From NCBI RefSeq assembly GCF_012849555.1, contig NZ_CP051685.1, positions 1,178,001 to 1,242,000 on the forward strand: DNA of 64,000 nt, written 5' to 3'. Shown here one piece after another: positions 33,254-40,741 of this stretch (position 1 is its first letter; each line of letters starts with the position of its first letter). The notes beneath the pieces are model-generated. The model searched no databases. It had not been told where the DNA came from and saw only the letters and a program-made list of their open reading frames with translations. The position numbers and the translations under genes were made by a program. The stretch comes from Massilia forsythiae (GTDB lineage: Bacteria > Pseudomonadota > Gammaproteobacteria > Burkholderiales > Burkholderiaceae_D).

Positions 33254-33952
33254 TCAGAACTCTCCCAGTTTGCGGATGGCGCTTCCCAGCGCTTCGTCGT
33301 AGCCTTGCACCGCGCGCTGCAGCGACTCGAAATGGCGCACGGTCTCGCTCAGCCGCACCATTTCCTGCGGCGAGTTGACGTTGGATGCTTCCATGAAACC
33401 GCTGCGGACCCGGCTGTCCAGCGTCTGCGTCGATGCCTGCAGTCCGGTCGCGTCGTACAGACCGGCGCCGGCAGGCTGAAGACGCTCGGGATGGTCGAAC
33501 GAGACCAGTTTCACCCGGCCGGTGACGCGCCCGCCCTGGACGATGTCGCCATTCGGATCGATGCGAAATGCCGCGCTGGTGAGTACGGCGCCCCCGGAGG
33601 TGACGATCGGTGCACCCTGTGCATTCACCAGGCGCCCGGCGGTGTCGACGTGCAGCATGCCGCCGCGGCTGTAGCGCGGTCCCGCGGCGGTGTCGAACTC
33701 GAACCAGGCATCGCCTTCGATGGCAATGTCGGCGGCGTTACCCGTGGCACGCAAGGCGCCCGCACTGCTATCGATCTGTATGGAATGGGAGCTGGAAGGC
33801 GCGCCCAAGGCAGCCAGCGTGGCGTCGAAGCGTTCAGCCGCGATCTGGCGCTTGTAGCCCGGAGTCAATACGTTGGCCAGGTTGCTGCTGACGATGCTCA
33901 GACGGTTATTGTCTTCACGCATACCAGCCGCGACGATGTCGATGATGTTCAT
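33254..33952 (-). CDS. flgF: Proximal rod protein FlgF
   Basis: 232 residues, first gene of the flagellar-type operon. It carries the rod signature (NRLSIVSSNLANVLTPGYKR), the DIAIEGDAWFEF segment and the C-terminal NVNSPQEMVRLSETVRHFES helix. Between an AAGGAAGG stretch and ATG 33952 lies a small GGCGC/GCGCC hairpin (33958-33972) that could bring the ribosome site closer to the start codon. Confidence 0.93.
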   Translation of the reverse strand: MNIIDIVAAGMREDNNRLSIVSSNLANVLTPGYKRQIAAERFDATLAALGAPSSSHSIQIDSSAGALRATGNAADIAIEGDAWFEFDTAAGPRYSRGGMLHVDTAGRLVNAQGAPIVTSGGAVLTSAAFRIDPNGDIVQGGRVTGRVKLVSFDHPERLQPAGAGLYDATGLQASTQTLDSRVRSGFMEASNVNSPQEMVRLSETVRHFESLQRAVQGYDEALGSAIRKLGEF

Positions 33953-33989
33953 TGCCAGGCGCCTGAAGCGCCTTCCTTCTTGATTGTGA

Positions 33990-34005
33990 CAAGCAAGATT
34001 GCTTG
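33990..34005. promoter_or_regulatory. Palindromic operator candidate upstream of flgF
   Basis: CAAGCAA (33990-33996), two bases, then TTGCTTG (33999-34005): a perfect 7+2+7 inverted repeat 38 bases upstream of the flgF start. Symmetry and location suggest a dimeric regulator site controlling the whole operon. No regulator is identified. Confidence 0.5.
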
Positions 34006-34011
34006 CATAAT

Positions 34012-34080
34012 TTAACTATTGTAAGTGAATGTAATTAATACAAACTCTCGAATTGTCACAAATAAACATGCGAACAACAT
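34012..34080 (-). CDS. Possible 22-codon leader ORF upstream of flgF
   Basis: ATG 34080 is preceded by a textbook AAGGAG eight bases upstream and opens a 22-residue hydrophobic peptide (MLFACLFVTIREFVLITF and four more residues) ending at TAA 34012. The following palindrome and flgF lie on the same strand. It could be a leader peptide or a small membrane peptide, but the AT-rich sequence makes a chance ORF possible. Confidence 0.35.
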   Translation of the reverse strand: MLFACLFVTIREFVLITFTYNS

Positions 34081-34227
34081 TATATTTTCTCCTTACTATT
34101 TCCTTTCCAAAATGCAAAATTTTCGTTTGGCGACCGGCTATGGTTGAATTAATAAAACAAGCTTTGCTTTCCAGCATTTTTAGTGGAAAAAACTTTAATA
34201 ATTCACAATTTCTTGAAATAAGATCGC

Positions 34228-36261
34228 TTATCTTGCGACGCGCCGCAGCAGCGCTGCCATCATGGCGAGCCCGCCCAGCATCAGCGCAAGACCGGCCGGC
34301 TCCGGCACCTCACCCGATGCCAGCACGTTCGTATATACCCCGTCGAAACTGGACGTGATCCTCACGTCTCCGCTGCCGGCCGCGCGCAGCAGGGCCAGGA
34401 AATCGGCATTGCCGGCATAATCGCCCAGAAAGCGCATGAGGTAGCCGGACGTCGCCAGTGCCTCGGCCAGCGCCAGGGTCTTGCCGCCGGCGACCGTGCC
34501 CAGGCCGCCGAAGGTAAGGCGGCCGTGGCCGAAGTCGATGGTCGAGTCGTCCAGCAGGCTCAGGCTGGCGAAGGTCTGGCTGCCCGCGCCGGTCAGGTCG
34601 AGCGTGCCGCCGGCCAGCACCAGCGCGCTGGCGGCGGCGATGCGCTCGTCGCCCATCAGCGCCAGCGTGCCGCCGCCCAGCACGGTCGCACCGGTGTAGC
34701 TGCTCTGGCCGGACAGCGTGGTGACGCCGCTCCTGAACTCGACGCTGTCGAAATCGGCGATCGCGCCGGCATAGGTAAACCGGTTGCCGGTGCCGGCGTC
34801 GACCAGCATCGTGTTGCCGCGTCCGGCGCCGCCGTCGATGGCGCCGATGACGCGCGCGCCGCCGCCGAGGATGGTCAATCCATTGCCGCCGGCGCCGCCG
34901 AGCTGGATCGCCTTGCCGCTGCTGCTGCCGTCGATGACGCCGGCGTTGGCGATGACGGTGCGGTCGGCCCCGCCCATGATGGCGGCGGTGGTGGCGCCGC
35001 CGCCCCGGATCACGGCACCGGCATGGTTGTCGATGGTGACCGTGAAACCGCTGGCGGCGCCCTGGGCGACGATGGCGGAATCGCTCTGACCCCGAATCAG
35101 GCCGCCGGCGCGGTTTTCGATGGTGGCGTTGCCATATAAACCTTCGCGGGTGCCGGCCAGGGCGCCGCCGGCGATGTCGTTGCCGGCCAGCGTGATGCCG
35201 CGTCCGACCGCGTTGGCGTTGCCGGCCGCGACCAGGCCTTCGATGGTGCCTGCGTTGACGATCACGCCGCCGCCGGCGGTGATGCCTTCGCTGTAGGCCA
35301 GCCCCGCCGGTGTCGGATTGAATGCGTTGGTCGAGCGGATGATGCCGGTATTGGTGATGCTGGCCAGGCCATCGACGTCGATGCCGTCGCCGTCGCCGCT
35401 GATGCCGTTGCCGAGGATCGTGCCGTGGTTGATCACGGTGAGCAGTTGCCGCGCATTCAGGCCGTCGATATTGATCCCCGAACCGTTGTTGCCGCGGATG
35501 ACGGCGCCGGCGTTGTTGGTCACGCTCAGCGCGAACGCGTCCGCGGCGGCAGCCTGGCCGCCGGTGATGCCGTGGCGGCCGCCGTCGATGAGGCCGCCGC
35601 CGTCGTTGGTAATGCGTATGCCGCTGTTGTTCTGGCCGTCGATGCCGTCGCTGCCGCTGCCGCTGATAGTGGTGGCGCGGATGGTGCCGGCGTTGTAGAC
35701 GATGCCGCCCGCGCCCGGGCGCACGGCGTCGGCTTCCCTGGCCTGCAGCAGCGCGCCGGCGTAATTGTTGACGACGTTGGCGCCGGTGACGGCCGCGAAG
35801 TCGACCGCCTGGGCGCCGCCGGCGGAAGCGTTCTGCGAGACCAGGCTGCCGTAGTTGTTCAGCTTGACGCTGGCACCCGCCACGTTCATCTGGACGACGT
35901 CGGCGTCCGCGGTGCGGATGACGGCGCTGCCGTTGTCGCGGCTGCCGTTGTTGATGACGAGGTTGGCCACGCCGGTGTTGTCGCGGATGGCGCGCCCGCT
36001 GCCGGTCTGGGCGATGACGCCGCCATTGTTCAGCGTGGCGTTGCTGCCGTCGACGGTCACTGCCACCGTCGAGCCGGCAACGCCCAGGCTGGCGCCCGGC
36101 GCGACCGTGCCGGTCTGTCCATTGCCGAGGGTTTGCGCCGCCGTGCTGGCGCCGATGATGGTGAATGGAGTGGCGCGCGCCGGCGCCGTGCCCAGCGCCA
36201 GCATGGCGGTCAGCAAGGCGGCGTTCAGCGGTGCAAGGACGAGGTATCGATGGCTTGGCAT
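34228..36261 (-). CDS. PEP-CTERM surface protein with autotransporter-like beta-helix repeats
   Basis: 677 residues. An N-terminal signal peptide (LNAALLTAMLALGTAPARA) leads into a long Gly/Asn/Ala-rich passenger of repeated short strands (NNAGAVIRGNNGSGINIDG, ENRAGGLIRGQSDSAIVAQG), typical of right-handed beta helices. An autotransporter-associated repeat-like segment lies near 490-560 (TTLSGQSSYTGATVLGGGTL). The C-terminus is a classic PEP-CTERM tag: VPEPAGLALMLGG, a hydrophobic helix and RRVAR. Proteins with this tag are sorted by exosortase/XrtA systems and often processed for the cell surface or exopolysaccharide matrix. No exosortase gene is in the window. Confidence 0.9.
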   Translation of the reverse strand: MPSHRYLVLAPLNAALLTAMLALGTAPARATPFTIIGASTAAQTLGNGQTGTVAPGASLGVAGSTVAVTVDGSNATLNNGGVIAQTGSGRAIRDNTGVANLVINNGSRDNGSAVIRTADADVVQMNVAGASVKLNNYGSLVSQNASAGGAQAVDFAAVTGANVVNNYAGALLQAREADAVRPGAGGIVYNAGTIRATTISGSGSDGIDGQNNSGIRITNDGGGLIDGGRHGITGGQAAAADAFALSVTNNAGAVIRGNNGSGINIDGLNARQLLTVINHGTILGNGISGDGDGIDVDGLASITNTGIIRSTNAFNPTPAGLAYSEGITAGGGVIVNAGTIEGLVAAGNANAVGRGITLAGNDIAGGALAGTREGLYGNATIENRAGGLIRGQSDSAIVAQGAASGFTVTIDNHAGAVIRGGGATTAAIMGGADRTVIANAGVIDGSSSGKAIQLGGAGGNGLTILGGGARVIGAIDGGAGRGNTMLVDAGTGNRFTYAGAIADFDSVEFRSGVTTLSGQSSYTGATVLGGGTLALMGDERIAAASALVLAGGTLDLTGAGSQTFASLSLLDDSTIDFGHGRLTFGGLGTVAGGKTLALAEALATSGYLMRFLGDYAGNADFLALLRAAGSGDVRITSSFDGVYTNVLASGEVPEPAGLALMLGGLAMMAALLRRVAR

Positions 36262-36649
36262 GGTCGGATCCGCAAAAGTGGATCGTTGACTTTAAGCCAA
36301 GCGCATGACATGACGATGACTGCCTTAATAGCAATACCCTTTACGGGTAATAAAGTTCACTGAGGAAATATAGCTCTGCTACACTGCCTCGCTGTCCCGT
36401 CCCCGGCGTCTCCATGCACCAGTTTGCCGGATGCACGACGCCTGACGATCCCCAGCATCGATGACATGCCTGCCACGGTGCCGCTAGATGCCGATCCAGG
36501 CCATTTACGGCGGCATATTTACTACTCCGAAACATGTCCCTTTGCCAAGTCCCATCTTTGATTTCGACCATCAAGGTGTGACGCGGCTGCAACTAAGTGT
36601 TCAGTATCTCGAAGAATTGGGCACAACTATTGGGTATGCATAATTCCCC
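36262..36649. other. Divergent intergenic region between PEP-CTERM gene and signalling operon
   Basis: 388 bases with no convincing gene; an 83-codon minus-strand ORF here has no recognisable features. A small inverted repeat, TACCC-N5-GGGTA (36335-36349), lies upstream of the PEP-CTERM gene. GGCAC-N5-TTGG at 36620-36633 is one base off a sigma-54 core (GGCAC-N5-TTGC) upstream of the GGDEF gene. Confidence 0.4.
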
Positions 36650-39274
36650 ATGTTACCATCTAAAATCAGTTCCATATTGCAATCTTTTCAACATGCAACT
36701 ATGGAAGAGCAGGCAATGCATGCGATGTTACAAAGACACGATATGACGACGTTTGGTTCACGCTGCATCGGCAAGTATATTGCAGCCATCCAGTGGTTCA
36801 TTCCACCGGATGCGCAGCATGACGCCGCGACGCTGACGCGTGCCCAGAACGTCATCAACGCCGCCGTGATGGCGGCCCTTTCGGGTCCTGTGTATGCCTG
36901 GGTCTACTACGTGCTCGGCTTCGGCGCGGCGGCGCGCGAGATCCTGCTGTGCTGCGCCTTCATGTTCGTGGCGCCCTTCCTGCTGCGCCTGACCAGGAAC
37001 ATCATGCTGGCGCGCGAGGTGTTCCTGTGCGCGGTGTTCTTCAATTTCACCTGGCTCAGCTATTCGCTGGGCGGGGTGTCGGCGCCCACCGCCGGCTGGC
37101 TGATCGCGGCGCCGGTGGTGGCGATGTTCCTGGGCGGCGTGGCCACCGCCGTGTTCTGGCTCGTCATGAGCTGCGCGGCGGTGGCTGCGCTATATGCGCT
37201 GCCGCTGCTGGGCTACCCGCTGCCCGACCACCCGGTCAAGGACATCACGCTGCTGTACCTGCTGTGCGACCTCGGCCTGTACATCGTCATCGTGGTGTTC
37301 GTGCTGCTGTTCGAACTGACCAAGACGCAGGGCTTCATCAAGCTCGAGCAGGCGCTCAACTTCATCAACGAACTGGCCATCCGCGACGAGCTGACCGGCA
37401 GCCACAACCGCCGCCACCTGATCAAGCTGATCGAGCGCGAGCGCGAGCGCGCCGCCAGCGACGGTTCCACCTTCAGCCTGTGCCTGCTCGACATCGACCA
37501 CTTCAAGCGCATCAACGATACCTACGGCCACTCGGCCGGCGACACGGTGCTGCGCGAATTCGCCCACTGCATCCAGCAGCAGATCCGCGCGACCGATTCC
37601 TTCGGCCGCTACGGCGGCGAGGAATTCCTCTTGATGCTGCCGCGCACCCGCCAGGACGAGGCGCATGCATTCGCCGAGTCGGTGCGCCAGCGTATCGAGC
37701 GCCTCGACGTTAGCGCTATCTCCCCGGACCTGGCGGTGACGGTGTCGATCGGCGTGGCCGAATTCCGCCGCGGCGAATCGATCGGCCAGACCGTGGCGCG
37801 CGCCGACGAAGCGCTGTACCTGGCCAAGTCGGGCGGGCGCAACCTGGTGCTGAGCTACGGCCAGCAGCCCGACCTGCCGGCCCGGGCGGCCGCCAGGCCG
37901 GACGCCGAGCCTGCCGCGGCGGGTGCGCCATCCGAGCATGTCGACGCCAGCCAGGTCGACGAGCTGACCGGCCTGCTGGGCCGGCGCGTGCTGCGCGACC
38001 GCCTCGGCCACGCGATGGCGCGCGCGCTGCGCAACGAGCGCCAGATCGGCGTGATGCTGTTGAACGTAAATAAATTCAAGGAATTCAACGAAGCCTTCGG
38101 CTTCGAGGCCGGCGACGCGATCCTGGTGCAGACCGCCCGGCACGTGCGCGGCTGCCTGCGCGAATCGGACACCATCGTGCGCTGGGGCGGCGACGAGTTC
38201 ATCGTCATCCTGGAAGACCTGGCCAACGCCGCCGACACCCAGCAGGTGGCGGAAAAGATCCTCGACCGCTTTGCGCTGCCGATGATGGCGGGCGCACGCG
38301 AATGCTTCGTCAGCCTGAGCATCGGCATCGCCACCTACCCGGCGCCGTCGTGCGACATGGACGCCCTGCTCAAGCGCGCCGACACCGCCATGACGCGCGC
38401 CAAGAGCTGGGGCGAGAACAACGTGCAGGTGTATTCGGCCGACGCCGCCCTGCCGCCGAGCGAGCGCCTGCTGTTGAAGAACCACCTGCGCGAGGCGCTC
38501 GCTGCCGGCCAGCTGCTGCTGGAGTACCAGCCGCAGGTGGACCTGGCCAGCGGCCGCATCACCGGGGTCGAGGCGCTGCTGCGCTGGTCGCATCCGCAAT
38601 ACGGCCGCATCGAGCCGGGCCGCTTCATCCCGCTGGCCGAGGAAACCGGCCTGATCGTGCCGATCGGCGAATGGGTGCTGCGCACCGCCTGCGCCCAGAA
38701 CGTGGCCTGGCGCGCCGCCGGGCTGCCGGCGCTGAAGGTGGCGGTGAACCTGTCGGTGCGCCAATTGAAGCATCCGGGCCTGGTCGAGCGTATCCTCGCC
38801 GTGATCGCCGACACCGGCATCGATCCGCGCTGCCTCGACCTGGAGATCACGGAAGGCATCCTGATCGACAACATGAGCATGAACCAGACCGGCCTGGACC
38901 GCTTGCGCCAGGCCGGCGTACAGATTTCGATCGACGATTTCGGCACCGGTTACTCGAGCCTGGGTTACCTCACCGAATTGCCGGCGGATATCCTGAAGAT
39001 GGACCGCAGTTTCGTGGTCCGCCTCGGGCAGCAGGAAGGCAAGGAGCGCGCCTATGCGCTGGCCGAATCGATCGTCGACATGGCGCACCGCCTGCAGTTG
39101 AAGGTGATCGCCGAGGCGGTCGAGACGAGGGAGCAGCTGGCCGATCTGCAGGCCATGGGCTGCGACGCCGCGCAGGGCTATTATTTCAACCGTCCGGTCA
39201 GTCCGGACATCATCGCGGAGCTGCTGCGGCAGCAGACGACATCCCCGTCCGTGGCGGCGCGCCTGGTGGCGTGA
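36650..39274 (+). CDS. Six-TM sensor GGDEF-GGDEF-EAL protein
   Basis: Up to 874 residues. Start is uncertain: ATG 36650 has no clear ribosome site, while ATGs at 36701 and 36716 are better placed. Six hydrophobic helices span about 65-235. The first GGDEF domain has GGEEF at 322-326 with an RATD inhibitory site five residues before it. The second has GGDEF at 513-517 with RESD likewise. The EAL domain (EAL 641-643) keeps NLSVRQL, EITEG, DDFGTGYSSL, LKMDRSF and EAVET, so phosphodiesterase activity is expected. It therefore could both make and degrade c-di-GMP. The membrane domain is homologous to the small membrane protein at the operon's end. It lies 28 bases before the alpha-oxoamine synthase, so it is probably co-transcribed. 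Confidence 0.94.
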   Translation: MLPSKISSILQSFQHATMEEQAMHAMLQRHDMTTFGSRCIGKYIAAIQWFIPPDAQHDAATLTRAQNVINAAVMAALSGPVYAWVYYVLGFGAAAREILLCCAFMFVAPFLLRLTRNIMLAREVFLCAVFFNFTWLSYSLGGVSAPTAGWLIAAPVVAMFLGGVATAVFWLVMSCAAVAALYALPLLGYPLPDHPVKDITLLYLLCDLGLYIVIVVFVLLFELTKTQGFIKLEQALNFINELAIRDELTGSHNRRHLIKLIERERERAASDGSTFSLCLLDIDHFKRINDTYGHSAGDTVLREFAHCIQQQIRATDSFGRYGGEEFLLMLPRTRQDEAHAFAESVRQRIERLDVSAISPDLAVTVSIGVAEFRRGESIGQTVARADEALYLAKSGGRNLVLSYGQQPDLPARAAARPDAEPAAAGAPSEHVDASQVDELTGLLGRRVLRDRLGHAMARALRNERQIGVMLLNVNKFKEFNEAFGFEAGDAILVQTARHVRGCLRESDTIVRWGGDEFIVILEDLANAADTQQVAEKILDRFALPMMAGARECFVSLSIGIATYPAPSCDMDALLKRADTAMTRAKSWGENNVQVYSADAALPPSERLLLKNHLREALAAGQLLLEYQPQVDLASGRITGVEALLRWSHPQYGRIEPGRFIPLAEETGLIVPIGEWVLRTACAQNVAWRAAGLPALKVAVNLSVRQLKHPGLVERILAVIADTGIDPRCLDLEITEGILIDNMSMNQTGLDRLRQAGVQISIDDFGTGYSSLGYLTELPADILKMDRSFVVRLGQQEGKERAYALAESIVDMAHRLQLKVIAEAVETREQLADLQAMGCDAAQGYYFNRPVSPDIIAELLRQQTTSPSVAARLVA

Positions 39275-39302
39275 CCGTGCAGGGAGCGGGTTAGGAAGGC
39301 AT

Positions 39303-40730
39303 ATGAGTCAAGAACGTCCGGGTCCGGCCATCCCTTTCCAAACGGCCGATACGCAAGTGGACAACGCAGCACTCGACGCGGAACGGCAGCTCGCCGGCGC
39401 GGTCGACGCGATGCTGGCCGGCGGCGCCCTGTCCGGCACCGCCGCCCAGTTCGCGCAGCCGCGCGGCGCCGACCTGCTGGCGCGCACCGCCGGCGTCGAG
39501 CGCTGGCACGACCAGCGCGCCGCGCACGGCCTGTGGCAGTACGCCCGCTCGCTCGAAGGCGCGCCCTACCCGATCGCCAGCATCCGCGACGAGGCCGGCA
39601 CCGGCGCGCGCGGCATCAACTTCGCTTCCCAGGACTACCTGTCGCTGGCCTCGCACCCGGGCGTGGCGGAAGCGGCCGCCAAGGCGCTGCGCGACGCCGG
39701 CCCGCACAGCGCCGGCTCGGCCGTCCTGCTGGGCAACACCAAGACCTCGCTGGCGCTGGAACAGGCCATCGCCGGCCTGGTGCAGGCCGAGCACGTGGCC
39801 CTGTTCCCGACCGGCTGGGGCGCCGCCTTCGGCGCCATCACGGCGCTGGTGCAGGCCCAGGACCACATCGTCATCGACCAGTTCGCCCACGCCTCGCTAC
39901 GCCAGGGCGCCAGCGCCGCCACCGCCAACGTCACGGTCAACCGCCACCTCGATGTCGAGCACGTGCGCCAGCTGCTGGGCGCGATCCGCGCGCGCGACAC
40001 CGAGCACGGCATCATGGTGGTCACCGAAGGCCTGTTCAGCATGGACTCGGACACGCCCGACATCGCCCGCCTGCAGGCCCTGTGCCACGAGTACGGCGCC
40101 ACCCTGCTGGTGGACGTGGCACACGACCTGGGCGCGCTCGGCCCCAACGGCGGCGGCTGCATCGAACAGCAGGGCATGCTCGGCAAGATCGACCTGGTCA
40201 TGGGCGCGTTCTCGAAGACCTTCTCGTCCAACGGCGGCTTCGTGGCGACGTCCTCGCGCGCCGTGAAACGCCACCTGCAGCTGTACGCCGGCCCGCACAT
40301 GTTCTCGAACGCGCTGTCGCCGGTGCAGTCGGCCGTGATCCTGGAATGCATCAACATCATCGGATCAAGCGAAGGCGCCGCCCTGCGCGCCGACCTGATG
40401 CGCAACGTCGAGAGCCTGCGCGGCCTGCTGGCCGGCGAAGGCTTGAATTGCATCGGCATCCCGTCGGCGATCATCCCGGTGCTGATCGGCAGCGAAAAGG
40501 TGTCGCGCCTGGTCGGCAAGATGCTGTTCGACCAGTCGGTGTTCGTCAACCAGGTCGAGTTCCCCGGCGTGCCGGTGGGCGCCTCGCGCCTGCGCCTGCA
40601 GCTGATGGCCAACCACAACATGCAGCAGCTCAAGCGTGCCGCGCCGGTGATCGGCAACGCGGTGGCGCGGGCACGTTCCGCGATCCAGGCCGGCGAAGCA
40701 CGCCTGCAACGCAACCAAGGCAACGCCTGA
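39303..40730 (+). CDS. Alpha-oxoamine synthase (PLP aminotransferase fold)
   Basis: 475 residues; AGGAAGG precedes ATG 39303. This is the family of BioF, KBL, serine palmitoyltransferase and the autoinducer synthases CqsA/LqsA, which condense an acyl thioester with an amino acid and lose CO2. The PLP lysine is K305 in GAFSKTFSSNGG. The PLP-ring aspartate and histidine appear in VDVAHDLGALG, where the more common DEAHS is altered. The N-terminal 90 residues are longer than in BioF. The next gene supplies an ACP-bound, probably alpha,beta-desaturated acyl chain. The product is therefore predicted to be a long-chain amino ketone or a derived signal or lipid. The family is certain; the product is inference. 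Confidence 0.92.
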   Translation: MSQERPGPAIPFQTADTQVDNAALDAERQLAGAVDAMLAGGALSGTAAQFAQPRGADLLARTAGVERWHDQRAAHGLWQYARSLEGAPYPIASIRDEAGTGARGINFASQDYLSLASHPGVAEAAAKALRDAGPHSAGSAVLLGNTKTSLALEQAIAGLVQAEHVALFPTGWGAAFGAITALVQAQDHIVIDQFAHASLRQGASAATANVTVNRHLDVEHVRQLLGAIRARDTEHGIMVVTEGLFSMDSDTPDIARLQALCHEYGATLLVDVAHDLGALGPNGGGCIEQQGMLGKIDLVMGAFSKTFSSNGGFVATSSRAVKRHLQLYAGPHMFSNALSPVQSAVILECINIIGSSEGAALRADLMRNVESLRGLLAGEGLNCIGIPSAIIPVLIGSEKVSRLVGKMLFDQSVFVNQVEFPGVPVGASRLRLQLMANHNMQQLKRAAPVIGNAVARARSAIQAGEARLQRNQGNA

Positions 40731-40741
40731 GAGAACAAGAC

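Larger units (their letters stand above)
33953..34227. other. AT-rich intergenic region between flgF and the PEP-CTERM gene
   Basis: 275 bases of markedly lower GC than all flanking genes. It contains the flgF-proximal hairpin, the 7+2+7 palindrome and the possible leader ORF. No sigma-28 or sigma-54 element with good spacing was found for the operon; a sigma-70 promoter cannot be placed reliably in such AT-rich sequence. Confidence 0.5.

Noticed and set aside
36341..36592. An 83-codon minus-strand ORF in the divergent intergenic region
   Set aside because: No ribosome site, recognisable domain or neighbour context supports it. It overlaps the likely PEP-CTERM promoter.
36620..36633. GGCAC-N5-TTGG as a sigma-54 promoter of the GGDEF-EAL operon
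   Set aside because: The -12 GC is GG here, a critical mismatch. It is mentioned only as a possibility.
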